Shown here: positions 16,855 through 25,800 of the stretch, one piece after another
Numbering within the stretch: position 1 is the stretch's first letter
Layout of the letters: each line of letters opens with the position of its first letter
Assembly: GCF_023276375.1 (NCBI RefSeq)
Contig: NZ_JALLPK010000001.1
Coordinates: 186,001 to 250,000, forward strand
Length of the DNA: 64,000 nt
Direction of reading: 5' to 3'
From: Halocatena marina
GTDB taxonomy: Archaea > Halobacteriota > Halobacteria > Halobacteriales > Haloarculaceae
The notes under the pieces: model-generated
Database searches by the model: none
What the model was told of the DNA's origin: nothing
The model's input: only the letters and a program-made list of their open reading frames with translations
Position numbers and translations under genes: made by a program

Positions 16855-17640
16855 ATGGCACAGTCAGGTCCATTTGTCGGCAACGTACTGAACGAACTAT
16901 CGACTTCGGTCATTCCGGTTGTAGTGCTTATTACCGGCCTGCTGGTCGGTATCATCGCCGGTCGGTTGAGCCGCCGCCTTCTCACAGCGGCCGGGATTCC
17001 CGGAGCGGTCGAAGGAACGACGTTCGAGCGGACGGTCAATCGTCTTGGCACATCGACGGCCGGTCTCCTCTCGGGATTCATCACTCTCTTCGTCATCGCA
17101 CTCACGGTTGGACTGGCGTTGAGCATCGAGGGTGTCCTCGACACGAGATTCTACCTCCAACAGCTTCCGACATACCTGTTACGGGTGTTTGTCGCTGCGC
17201 TGGTGCTCATCATCGGACTGATCATTGGTGACAAAGCTGAGGTCGAGATCCGTGAACGGTTCCAAGATGTCAAGCTATCCGAGATGAGTCTGCTTCCTCG
17301 TCTGGCCAAGCACAGCATTATCTTTGTTGCTTCACTCATCGCACTCGCACAGCTCAAAGTGGAAACCGGGCCGCTCCTCGTTCTCTTCGGTGGATACGTC
17401 TTCGCTGTCGTCGTTTTCTCGGGTCTTGCGTTCAAGGATCTCCTCGCTGCGGGTGCTGCGGGACTGTATCTCATCCTCTCACAGCCCTACTCGATCGGAG
17501 ATACCATCGATGTCGACGGCAATCGGGGTATCGTTCAGGAAGTTGGTGTGTTCGTCACTCACATCGAAAACGATGATGAGGAGTTCATCCTCCCCAATCA
17601 TCTCGTGCTCCGTTCGGGCGTCATCCGTATTAGATCGTGA
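16855..17640 (+). CDS. MscS-family mechanosensitive channel, short form
   Basis: A membrane protein of 261 residues. Four to five hydrophobic segments (residues ~15-35, 75-95, 105-125, 150-210) lead to the pore-lining helix and the MscS beta domain (SQPYSIGDTIDVDGNRGIVQ, then FVTHIENDDEEFILPNHLV). It ends right after the beta domain, so the C-terminal vestibule domain of E. coli MscS is absent. The start at 16855 follows the dacZ stop by 1 nt; a longer in-frame start would lie inside dacZ. Role: release of small solutes or ions when turgor rises, plausibly tied to c-di-AMP signalling (inference). Confidence 0.88.
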   Translation: MAQSGPFVGNVLNELSTSVIPVVVLITGLLVGIIAGRLSRRLLTAAGIPGAVEGTTFERTVNRLGTSTAGLLSGFITLFVIALTVGLALSIEGVLDTRFYLQQLPTYLLRVFVAALVLIIGLIIGDKAEVEIRERFQDVKLSEMSLLPRLAKHSIIFVASLIALAQLKVETGPLLVLFGGYVFAVVVFSGLAFKDLLAAGAAGLYLILSQPYSIGDTIDVDGNRGIVQEVGVFVTHIENDDEEFILPNHLVLRSGVIRIRS

Positions 17641-17657
17641 GAATGCACCGAAACTGG

Positions 17658-17674
17658 CGGGCGTGACACGCCCG
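17658..17674. terminator. Perfect GC palindrome after mscS
   Basis: CGGGCGTG-A-CACGCCCG is a perfect 17-nt palindrome 18 nt after the mscS stop and 120 nt before purA. It may be a processing or termination hairpin for the dacZ-mscS message, or an operator for purA. No long T tract follows it. Confidence 0.35.
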
Positions 17675-17796
17675 AGATCCCAGTTCTCGATTGCGTTTTG
17701 TTGGCGTACATCAGTACCGTGACAGCGCGACAACTCGATATCTTGTGAAGCGTGATTCACAGAATGACTATTGTGGACACCGGAGTGGTCTGATTC

Positions 17797-19113
17797 GTGA
17801 ACGCAACTGTCATCGGAGCGCAACTGGGCGACGAAGGGAAAGGCAGCGTTGTCGATCTGTTCGGTGAAACTGTGGACGTGGTCGTTCGGTATCAGGGCGG
17901 CACCAATGCCGGCCATACGGTTGTCCACCACGGTGAAGAGTACAAACTCAGACTCATCCCCAGTGGAGTCATTCGAGGAAAGACCGGTGTGCTTGGAAAT
18001 GGCTGTGTGGTCGACTTAGAAATACTGTTTGACGAGATTTCGGAGCTTCGCAGACGAGGACTGGATCCTGATGTGCGTGTTTCCGATCGCGCTCACGTTG
18101 TTCTCCCGTATCATCGAGTGCTAGACCGGGCTGAGGAAGCCGCGAAAAACGACGACAGTCTGGCGGTTGGAACAACTGGCAACGGAATCGGACCCGCTTA
18201 CGAAGACAAAGCTGGTCGCCGCGGAATTCGCATCGGGGACGTGCTGAACGAGTCGGCGCTTCGTCGTCGCCTCCAATACACCGTTCGGAAAAAGCGACGA
18301 CTCGCCCAAGCGGTGTTCGGCATCGATACAGGAGCCGAATTCGACACAGAGCACCTCATCGATACACTCCGAGACTTTGGCGAGCGACTCGAACGCGAGG
18401 AGATGGTCGTCGATACGGGGACGTATCTCACTGAGAAAGACCGCGATGGAGCGACCATTCTGTTTGAGAGCGCCCAAGGGACGCATATCGACGTTGAGCA
18501 CGGGAACTATCCATTCGTTACGTCGTCGAATCCGACCGTTGGGGGTGCCATAACCGGGACGGGAGTCAGCCCAACGCTTGTCACAGATGGTCGAATCATT
18601 GGGGTGGTGAAGGCCTATCTCTCACGAGTCGGCAAAGGACCCCTCCCGACCGAACTGGACGATGAATCTGCATCGGAGGTTCGGGAAAAAGTCGGAGGGT
18701 TCGGTACAGTAACTGGGCGCCCTCGACGAATCGGTTGGCTGGACTTGCCGATGCTCCGGCACGCAGCTCGCGTGAACGGATTTACTGGAATCGTCCTCAA
18801 TCACGTCGATGCACTCGGGGGGTTGAACGAGCTGCGCGTGTGTGAAACCTACAAACTCGATGGTGAGACGGTGACCGGCCTCCCGTCGACGACGGACGCA
18901 TGGGCGAGATGTACCCCTGAGTACAGAACCTTCGATAGCTGGCCGGACCAGGACTGGAGCAAGCTGCAAAATGAAGGCTACGACTCGCTCCCCGAATCTG
19001 CGCGGACGTATATCGAATACGTGAGCGCAGAACTCGGTCTTCCCGTGTATGCTGTCGGAATTGGACCAGCTCGAACCGAAACGATCGTCTTGCAACACCC
19101 GCTTGACTCATAG
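17797..19113 (+). CDS. purA: Adenylosuccinate synthetase
   Basis: Joins IMP and aspartate using GTP, the first step from IMP to AMP. It has 438 residues with a GTG start. Conserved blocks are QLGDEGKGSVVDLFG (catalytic Asp and P-loop-like Lys), YQGGTNAGHTV, GNGIGPAYEDKAGRRG, and TVTGRPRRIGWLDLPM. purD for the same pathway lies 1.5 kb further on, in the opposite orientation. GTG is chosen because it begins exactly at the conserved N terminus. Confidence 0.97.
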   Translation: MNATVIGAQLGDEGKGSVVDLFGETVDVVVRYQGGTNAGHTVVHHGEEYKLRLIPSGVIRGKTGVLGNGCVVDLEILFDEISELRRRGLDPDVRVSDRAHVVLPYHRVLDRAEEAAKNDDSLAVGTTGNGIGPAYEDKAGRRGIRIGDVLNESALRRRLQYTVRKKRRLAQAVFGIDTGAEFDTEHLIDTLRDFGERLEREEMVVDTGTYLTEKDRDGATILFESAQGTHIDVEHGNYPFVTSSNPTVGGAITGTGVSPTLVTDGRIIGVVKAYLSRVGKGPLPTELDDESASEVREKVGGFGTVTGRPRRIGWLDLPMLRHAARVNGFTGIVLNHVDALGGLNELRVCETYKLDGETVTGLPSTTDAWARCTPEYRTFDSWPDQDWSKLQNEGYDSLPESARTYIEYVSAELGLPVYAVGIGPARTETIVLQHPLDS

Positions 19114-19148
19114 GAGATCGAAATCCGGTATGCAATAGTAATTGAACC

Positions 19149-20045
19149 ATGTCTGAATCACTCGATCAAGACGCTGCCTTTTCGTTACTCGCTGATGACA
19201 CCCGTGTCCGGATTATTCAGGAACTGGGGCGTGCAACTGCTTCGCCCGAAACGGGGATTCCGGAACTCGCCTACGCTGATCTCAAATCCCGTGTCGACAT
19301 CCGAGATTCTGGCCGCTTCAACTACCACCTGAAGAAATTGGTGGGGAACTACGTTGCCAAGGGATCTGATGGGTATCGGCTTCGATGGCCGGGGATGGTT
19401 CTCTATCGGACGCTCGTTGCGGGACTGCTCACCGACCATACCGACCCAGCAATCGATCGATTTTCCGTCGGAACAGATTGTCACCGATGTGGCGATCCCA
19501 TCGAAGCGCATCTTTACGAGACGCTCTTTCGGGTTCGCTGTGACTCCTGTGATTCAAATTATACAGATATCTACTTCCCATCCCACGGGCTGAACGACCG
19601 GAACGAGGAAGAACTGCTACAGGCAGTACATCGACGCAGCAGGATGATTCGGGATTCTATGGCCTCCGGTCAGTGTCCATGGTGTGCCAGTGAGGTGACT
19701 GCTGAAGTACACGCTGGTGATGACTCACTTCCCTCTCTTCACGATACTCGAGATCTCACTGCCTACGCTGTCTATCACTGTACCGATTGTACTGGGTTTC
19801 AGTACATGCCGATCTCTCAGATTCTGCTCTATCATCCGATCACTATCTCCTTTTATTATAGCCACGGAGAAGACCTTACAGCAATCCCGGAATGGACTCT
19901 CTCGTGGGCTGTCACTGATACGATGACGACCGTCCTCGACACTGACCCGTGGCGATTCTCGGTTCAGATCGAACTTGGTGATGAGACACTCACTGTCGAG
20001 ATCGACGGAGACCTCACAATCACCGAGACAGCTATCACGCCCTGA
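19149..20045 (+). CDS. Winged-helix (ArsR-like) regulator with zinc-ribbon and C-terminal domain
   Basis: A 298-residue protein. Residues ~8-80 form an ArsR-like winged helix (AFSLLADDTRVRIIQEL, with RFNYHLKKLV as recognition region). Two CxxC pairs (CHRCGD, CDSC) follow at ~117-140, then another pair each in CPWC and CTDC (~185-225), so two zinc ribbons are likely. The layout matches a haloarchaeal regulator family annotated with DUF7347/DUF7351-type domains. It starts 35 nt after purA and is probably in its transcript. Signal or target unknown. Confidence 0.85.
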   Translation: MSESLDQDAAFSLLADDTRVRIIQELGRATASPETGIPELAYADLKSRVDIRDSGRFNYHLKKLVGNYVAKGSDGYRLRWPGMVLYRTLVAGLLTDHTDPAIDRFSVGTDCHRCGDPIEAHLYETLFRVRCDSCDSNYTDIYFPSHGLNDRNEEELLQAVHRRSRMIRDSMASGQCPWCASEVTAEVHAGDDSLPSLHDTRDLTAYAVYHCTDCTGFQYMPISQILLYHPITISFYYSHGEDLTAIPEWTLSWAVTDTMTTVLDTDPWRFSVQIELGDETLTVEIDGDLTITETAITP

Positions 20046-20067
20046 GATTCGGAGACCGATCGAGATG

Positions 20068-20580
20068 TTACCCGAGTTGTGTGTGTTCTTCTGCGGGCAC
20101 GCCTGCGACCGTCGCTCCCGGTGGCACGTCTTTCGCTACGAGCGAATTGGCGGCCACTTTCGCGCCAGCTCCGATCCGCACGCCGGGGAGAACAATAGCT
20201 CCGGCACCAATCATCGCCCGCTCACCAACGACAACCTCGCCAGTTCGGTACTCGTCCTGTAAGAATTCGTGACAAAGGAGGGTAGCGTCGTATCCGATAA
20301 TCGCATCATCTTCGACTGTGACTAGTTCGGGCCAGAACACGTCCGGCGTCGATTCGAGTCCCCACGAAACGCCGCGCCCGACGGTCACACCGATTGCCCG
20401 GAGAAGATAATTCTTCAGTCGTAAGCTCGGTGAGTGGCGTACGAGGAGGATGACGACGTAGTTGAGCACGACGCGTAGGGGATTTTTTGCGCTCGTCCAG
20501 TGTCGGAGCGAGTTGAAAGCTCCGGATGTCACGTGTCGGGCGAGTCGATCGTGTCGGGTGGTGCTGGAATCGTCTGGCAT
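20068..20580 (-). CDS. Left-handed beta-helix (hexapeptide) acyltransferase
   Basis: A 170-residue protein with hexapeptide repeats across residues ~65-165 (VTVEDDAIIGYDATLL, GAGAIVLPGVRIGAGAKVAA, NSLVAKDVPPG), as in maltose/galactoside O-acetyltransferases. The catalytic His expected in such enzymes could be the one in LLCHEF. The N terminus (~1-60) is basic with a hydrophobic run and may associate with the membrane. It converges on the winged-helix gene with a 22-nt gap. Substrate unknown; sugar or polysaccharide acetylation is the family norm. Confidence 0.88.
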   Translation of the reverse strand: MPDDSSTTRHDRLARHVTSGAFNSLRHWTSAKNPLRVVLNYVVILLVRHSPSLRLKNYLLRAIGVTVGRGVSWGLESTPDVFWPELVTVEDDAIIGYDATLLCHEFLQDEYRTGEVVVGERAMIGAGAIVLPGVRIGAGAKVAANSLVAKDVPPGATVAGVPAEEHTQLG

Positions 20581-20672
20581 GATACGCTACTTCTGAAACA
20601 CTTGGTGGCTGGCTCTCCGAATCGCTGTGACAGTTCTTAAACTGCGCTCTTCGCTTCGATGGATGATAGATG

Positions 20673-21959
20673 CTATCCGCGTAGTTCGTTCATGTGGTCG
20701 ATCCGCTGTTGGACGAGTTCGGGGGTTCCGATGTCGTGTCGGATGTGAAGTCCACTCTCGTCGGCAGCGAGCGCGTCTTCTGCGATCTGCTCTGCGGTTT
20801 CGATGGTGTCGGCGAGTCCGACGACGGCGAATGAGCGCGATGTGGTGGTGTAAATTCCGTCTTCGCGTTCGTCGACGCTGGCATAGAAGAGCAGGGCATC
20901 GCCCGCGCTTTCCTCGTCGATTTCGACGATCGTCCCTGCTTTCGGGTCTGTCGGGTAGCCTGCCGGAACAGCGTACTTACAGACGGTTGCCTGCTGTGTG
21001 AATTCGAGCTCCGGAAGTGGCTCGTCGTCGCGGGCGGCACACAGCATATCGAGGAGAGGTGTTTCGAGGATTGGTAGGATGTTCATTGCTTCAGGGTCGC
21101 CAAAGCGAGCGTTGAACTCGACGACTGAAACACCGTCAGCGGTGAGCATGAACTGCCCGTAGAGCGCACCTTTGTAGCCATCGAGTGTCTCGACGACCGC
21201 ATCGATGACCGAAACGGCGTCTTCATAATCCGCTTCGGTCATAAACGGGAGGTTGTCCCCTGCTGCAGAATAGCTTCCCATCCCACCGGTGTTCGGTCCC
21301 TCGTCTCCTTCGTAGGCGCGCTTGTGGTCTTGAACGGCGGGTGAGACTCGGTACTCACCGTTCGCAACGAACGCTTGCACAGTGAACTCCTCACCAACGA
21401 GTCGCTCCTCAAGCACCACGCGATCGTACTCGGACTCGCGGAGGTATGTTTTCGCTTCGTCTTTCGTGATCTGATCGCCAGTCACTCGGACACCTTTTCC
21501 ACCGGTGAGCCCCGCGGGCTTGACTGCGAGATGTGAATCAGATGCATCGATATACTCACAGGCGGCCTCCATTTGATCGAACGTCGCAAAGTCGGGACAG
21601 CCGGGGATGTCGTGCTGGGCCATGAACCGGCGCTGAAACGCCTTGTCCGTCTCGATGCGCGCCTCGCTCTCTTGTGGACCGAACGCGTACACACCAACCT
21701 CATCGAGCGCATCCGCCACACCGGCGGCGAGTGGTGCCTCTGGTCCGATGACGGCGAGGGTCGCCTCAATCTCTGTCGCGTATGTGACGACCGCGGTCGG
21801 ATGTGTTTCATCGAGCGTTTCGAATCCCTCCGCGAGCTGGGCAATACCGGGATTGCGATTCGACGCGCAGGCATACAGCGATGCTTCGGAATCAGCCAGC
21901 GCGCGGGCAATTGCGTGTTCCCGCCCACCACCACCAACGAGTAAAACGGTCTCTCCCAT
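20673..21959 (-). CDS. purD: Phosphoribosylamine-glycine ligase (GAR synthetase)
   Basis: ATP-grasp ligase of the second step of purine synthesis; 428 residues. N-terminal GGGGREHAIARAL, the ATP-grasp region LAVKPAGLTGGKGVRVTG, the metal/ATP block GPNTGGMGSYSAA and NARFGDPEAM are all present. The start at 21959 coincides with the conserved MGETVLLVGGGGREH; the longer frame upstream has no family sequence and runs into a tandem heptamer repeat (22010-22037). It is divergent from the DUF255 gene. Confidence 0.97.
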   Translation of the reverse strand: MGETVLLVGGGGREHAIARALADSEASLYACASNRNPGIAQLAEGFETLDETHPTAVVTYATEIEATLAVIGPEAPLAAGVADALDEVGVYAFGPQESEARIETDKAFQRRFMAQHDIPGCPDFATFDQMEAACEYIDASDSHLAVKPAGLTGGKGVRVTGDQITKDEAKTYLRESEYDRVVLEERLVGEEFTVQAFVANGEYRVSPAVQDHKRAYEGDEGPNTGGMGSYSAAGDNLPFMTEADYEDAVSVIDAVVETLDGYKGALYGQFMLTADGVSVVEFNARFGDPEAMNILPILETPLLDMLCAARDDEPLPELEFTQQATVCKYAVPAGYPTDPKAGTIVEIDEESAGDALLFYASVDEREDGIYTTTSRSFAVVGLADTIETAEQIAEDALAADESGLHIRHDIGTPELVQQRIDHMNELRG

Positions 21960-22009
21960 GAGCGAGAGGGGTGCACACGAAGATGTAAGCGTTGTCTTTC
22001 CGGTGTATA

Positions 22010-22037
22010 TCCCATCTCCCATCTCTCATCTCCCATC
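22010..22037. repeat. Tandem heptamer repeat upstream of purD
   Basis: Four head-to-tail copies of TCCCATC (third copy TCTCATC) lie 51 nt upstream of the purD start. In the purD sense this is GATGGGA repeated at a 7-nt period. It may affect the promoter or 5' leader or be a slippage-prone tract. Confidence 0.6.
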
Positions 22038-22193
22038 GGACTGTCGTGAGAGCAGACTGCACGGGCCAAAGCGTACAACCGCTATCGAGCGTCAATCCGT
22101 CCACGATTGAGCCCGATTCTTCGTCAGTCACAGAATGGTGTTCGTGCTTCCGGCTGTCCTGCTATTTACGTCCACTGCGGTTGTAGGCTACCT

Positions 22194-24383
22194 ATGACCG
22201 ACCCGACTCGTCGCAACCGTCTTGATGAGGAGCAGAGTCCGTATCTCCGACAGCACGCCGACAATCCGGTCAATTGGCAGCCGTGGGATCAACAAGCGCT
22301 CGACAGCGCCAAAGAACGCGATGTACCGATCTTTCTTTCGATCGGCTATTCGGCGTGTCACTGGTGTCACGTCATGGAAGAGGAGAGCTTTCAGGACGAA
22401 TCGATCGCATCAATGTTGAACGAGCAGTTCGTTCCCATCAAAATCGACCGCGAGGAGCGCCCGGATCTTGACTCCATCTACATGACCATCTGTCAACTCG
22501 TTACTGGTGGCGGTGGGTGGCCGCTTTCGGTGTGGCTCACGCCCGATGAAAAGCCCTTCTACGTCGGGACGTACTTCCCACCCTCTCCGCGCGGCCGCGT
22601 CCCCGGATTCGATTCGCTCCTTGAGAATATTGCTGATTCGTGGTCTTCAACGGAAGATCGACAGGAAATCGAAAAGCGCGCCGAGCAGTGGACCACTGCT
22701 ATTGAGGACGAACTCGAATCCGTGCCGGACCAACCTGGATCGGTCTCTGATAGCGTACTTGACACCGGTGTGCAGGCGGCTGTCCGGAGTGCAGACCGCG
22801 AGTACGGGGGATTCGGATCCGGACAGAAGTTCCCTCAAATGGGTCGCTTGCGGGCGCTCGGACGCGCGTACGAACAAACCGGACGATCAGTGTATCGTGA
22901 AATTATTGAAGAAACACTCGATGCAATGGTGAACGGTGGGCTGTTCGACCACGTTGGTGGTGGCTTTCACCGTTATACGACTGACCGCAAATGGGTCGTC
23001 CCGCACTTCGAGAAGATGCTCTACGATAACGCTGAAATCACACGGATGCTCCTCGAAGGATATCAACTCACTGGCCGCACACCCTACGCAGCGGCCGCCA
23101 GCGAGACACTCGAGTTCGTCAAACGCGAACTCACTCACGACGAGGGTGGCTTCTACGCAACGCTCGATGCACAAAGCGAGGGTGAAGAGGGAACGTTCTA
23201 CGTCTGGACGCCCGAGCAGATCAGCGAGGCGATTGAGGACCAGACGGCGGCCGATCTCTTCTGTGACCGGTACGGCATTACACCAACGGGTAATTTCGAG
23301 AACAACCGTACCGTCCTCACCGTGAGTACCAGCATCGAACAACTGAGCACAGAGTACGACCTCCCTGCGGAGACGATCGAAACGAAACTGGAACACGCCC
23401 GCAAACAAGTGTTCGAGGCCCGCGAGAAGCGTGTCCGTCCCGGACGGGATGAGAAAGTGCTGACGGGATGGAACGGACTCATGATCTCCGCGTTCGCTGA
23501 GGGAGCGCTGGCGCTCGACGAATCCAGTTTCGAATCTGATTCAGCCCCACATTCTGATTCCACTACAGATTTCGCCGAAACAGCGCGTGCGGCCCTTTCG
23601 TTCGTTCGAGAACATCTCTGGACCGACAGCACCAGCGATAGCGATAGTGATAGTGATGGTGATGGTGATGGTGGCCGCCTTTGGCATCGATACAAAGACG
23701 GTGACGTGACAGGTGATGGATTCCTCTCGGATTATGCATTCCTCGGGAGGGGCGCGCTGAATCTGTACGAAGCGACTGGTGAAGTCGAGCACCTTAATTT
23801 CGCGCTCGATCTCGCAACGAGCATCGAGCGTGAATTTTGGGACGCAGAAGAACGCACGCTCTACTTCACGCCCGCGAGCGGCGAAACGACAATCACTCGA
23901 CCGCAAGAATTATCTGATCAATCGACGCCATCCAGTACGGGGGTTGCTGTTTCGCTGTTTCTTGCACTCGATCAGTTTGTTCCTCACGATCGGTTTAGAA
24001 CGATCGCTGACAGCGTCCTTTCGACGCACGCCTCGACTATCGAATCGGATCCACTCCGGTGTGTCTCTCTTGTGCTTGCTGCGGACGAATACGCTTCGGG
24101 ATTTCTCGAACTCACCATCGCGGCCAACGAGATACCAACCCAGTACCGTGAGCGAGTCGCATCAACCTATCTCCCCCGCCGACTCCTCACAGTGCGTCCT
24201 CCCTCTGAGGATGGCTTGAACGCGTGGCTCGATGCGCTCGATCTGGACGAAGCGCCGCCGATCTGGGCCGGTCGAGAAGCTATCGACGACGATCCGACAG
24301 TTTATCTCTGTGAAGGGTTCACTTGCTCACCGCCGAAGAGAGATATCGACGACGCGTTTGCGTGGCGCGAACAGAACGCATAA
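22194..24383 (+). CDS. DUF255 thioredoxin-domain protein (YyaL/SSP411 type)
   Basis: A 729-residue soluble protein. The N-terminal thioredoxin-like domain (~1-165) has CHWC (C55, C58) in SACHWCHVMEEESF, and the rest is an alpha/alpha-toroid similar to six-hairpin glycosidases, with GGLFDHVGGGFHRY, HFEKMLYDNA and LTGWNGLMISAFA as landmark blocks. The family is widely conserved but its reaction is not settled. Near residues 480-493 an Asp-Ser then Asp-Gly dipeptide run interrupts the toroid, encoded by a hexanucleotide repeat. The ATG at 22194 is used because MTDPTRRNRLDEEQSPYL is the family N terminus. Convergent with a small thioredoxin gene. Confidence 0.95.
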   Translation: MTDPTRRNRLDEEQSPYLRQHADNPVNWQPWDQQALDSAKERDVPIFLSIGYSACHWCHVMEEESFQDESIASMLNEQFVPIKIDREERPDLDSIYMTICQLVTGGGGWPLSVWLTPDEKPFYVGTYFPPSPRGRVPGFDSLLENIADSWSSTEDRQEIEKRAEQWTTAIEDELESVPDQPGSVSDSVLDTGVQAAVRSADREYGGFGSGQKFPQMGRLRALGRAYEQTGRSVYREIIEETLDAMVNGGLFDHVGGGFHRYTTDRKWVVPHFEKMLYDNAEITRMLLEGYQLTGRTPYAAAASETLEFVKRELTHDEGGFYATLDAQSEGEEGTFYVWTPEQISEAIEDQTAADLFCDRYGITPTGNFENNRTVLTVSTSIEQLSTEYDLPAETIETKLEHARKQVFEAREKRVRPGRDEKVLTGWNGLMISAFAEGALALDESSFESDSAPHSDSTTDFAETARAALSFVREHLWTDSTSDSDSDSDGDGDGGRLWHRYKDGDVTGDGFLSDYAFLGRGALNLYEATGEVEHLNFALDLATSIEREFWDAEERTLYFTPASGETTITRPQELSDQSTPSSTGVAVSLFLALDQFVPHDRFRTIADSVLSTHASTIESDPLRCVSLVLAADEYASGFLELTIAANEIPTQYRERVASTYLPRRLLTVRPPSEDGLNAWLDALDLDEAPPIWAGREAIDDDPTVYLCEGFTCSPPKRDIDDAFAWREQNA
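23635..23672. repeat. Coding hexanucleotide microsatellite in the DUF255 gene
   Basis: About six copies of a GATAGY/GATGGT unit encode alternating Asp-Ser then Asp-Gly residues. In-frame changes in copy number would only change linker length. Confidence 0.7.
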
Positions 24384-24386
24384 CGC

Positions 24387-24746
24387 TCACTCTGAAAGCT
24401 GCTCAGCGAGATACACCGCTATCGGTATGTCTTCACTCTCGACGAATCGAGCTATCTCTTCACCGTCGCGCTCGACAACAATGGTTGGGATGTACTCGAT
24501 GCCGTACTCTTCGACACCGGGACCCTGCTTGTCCCGATCGACTGCGATGTGTTCAATCTGTTCGTCGGCAATGTCAGCCGCATCGAGCGCCGCACCGAAA
24601 TTAGGAAGCTGTGATCGACAGTCCTTACACCAGTCCGCACCCCAGATCGTATACGTTGCGTCCTCGTTCGCCTGCAAGGTCGCTACCGTCTCGTCGTAGG
24701 CATCTGCATCCCAAACTGGGTTTGGAGCCATCGTTTCGAGTGCCAT
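24387..24746 (-). CDS. Thioredoxin-family protein
   Basis: A 119-residue thioredoxin fold with redox motif WCKDC near residue 40 and the cis-Pro segment YIPTIVV near residue 85. CKDC is not the standard CGPC of general thioredoxins, so a dedicated partner is likely. The first ~20 residues precede the fold and MAPNPVW at residue 6 is another possible start. It converges with the DUF255 thioredoxin-domain gene, leaving a 3-nt gap, so both may act in thiol chemistry, though they are on opposite strands. Confidence 0.85.
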   Translation of the reverse strand: MALETMAPNPVWDADAYDETVATLQANEDATYTIWGADWCKDCRSQLPNFGAALDAADIADEQIEHIAVDRDKQGPGVEEYGIEYIPTIVVERDGEEIARFVESEDIPIAVYLAEQLSE

Positions 24747-25124
24747 AGACGGACTATTCGTGAGGTGAACTTAATGGCCGCGTTCACAGCAATGTTGGTC
24801 GACTGCGTTTTTCTGTTCGTATAACAACGCTATATTCACGAGCGACATCTCGAATCCTAACTTTGGTGAAGTAAAATATGGGTAAAAACATGGATGTCTG
24901 ACTGTATGGATGGAGCGAAATAGCCGAGGTCTGAATGTCGGCAGATATCGTAGTCTACCGGTAATCTAATCTTTTCTCTCGGTCAGTAAATGGATAAACT
25001 ATGGTGGAAATACTAACAGTAGACCCTTTTAAATTCCTATTATTTCATCAATGGTTGAATATATTAAACGTTAAGCATGTCTATGTCTATAGATCAGAGT
25101 AGAGGCTGACATTCGAGAACACCA
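24747..25124. other. Intergenic region, AT-rich
   Basis: No gene seen. TATA-like runs at about 25029-25038 (TTTAAATTCC) and 25057-25069 (GAATATATTAAAC) may serve the DedA gene at 25125, giving a leader of roughly 30-70 nt. The left part should contain the thioredoxin promoter. Confidence 0.4.
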
Positions 25125-25631
25125 ATGCTCCCTGATCTCTCAGCTCCTGCAGGACGTATACTCACACAGTATGGCTACGTCGCTCTGTTTAGCATCTTCA
25201 TTCTCGAAGGTGCGATGTTGCTGTATTTTGCACCGAGCGAATCACTTGTACCGGGTGCCATCTACTTGCTCACGAATCAATCGAGCGTCGAAATTGCGGT
25301 AGTAATCATCATCGCCGCCATCGGCGCGACGATTGGTCAGACATTGCTTTTTATGCTGGCAAAACGCGGTGGTCGTGAGTATCTCTCCAAAAGTCGGTGG
25401 TTTCGTGTCTCTGATAAGCGTCTTGATCGCTTTGACCGCTGGTTCAAGCGTTGGGGGCCGATATCAGTAGTCGCAAGCAATTCGCTTCCATTCACACGAG
25501 GAATGATTACCGTTCCCGCCGGATTCGCACGCATGGATCTCCGACACTTCGTCGTGGGTTCTGCAGTCGGAACACTCCTCTTTCAGTCAATGCTCGCCTT
25601 GATCACCATTGGAGCACTCGAATTGCTCTGA
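25125..25631 (+). CDS. DedA-family membrane protein
   Basis: A 168-residue membrane protein of the DedA/SNARE-associated (VTT) family. It has a first long hydrophobic hairpin (~15-80), the family block FTRGMITVPAGFARMDLRHF (residues ~122-142) and a final TM segment (~145-168). In the family the basic/acidic residues of the amphipathic re-entrant loops are needed for lipid scrambling or polyprenyl-phosphate recycling; which applies here is unknown. It is somewhat shorter than typical members (about 200). Single gene, upstream of the MMPL operon. Confidence 0.86.
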   Translation: MLPDLSAPAGRILTQYGYVALFSIFILEGAMLLYFAPSESLVPGAIYLLTNQSSVEIAVVIIIAAIGATIGQTLLFMLAKRGGREYLSKSRWFRVSDKRLDRFDRWFKRWGPISVVASNSLPFTRGMITVPAGFARMDLRHFVVGSAVGTLLFQSMLALITIGALELL

Positions 25632-25800
25632 CCACAGCGAGCCGAACGCGGACTAATTTATCGAACGTCACGAATTTTCCGATACTTGTTAGAATGTTCG
25701 AAGACCTATCGATACTCTTAACAGATGGCGCTGTTAGTAGGATCATACTAACAACGAAGCGGCTGTGATTGTGTGCCAACTATACCACAACGAGTGACTA

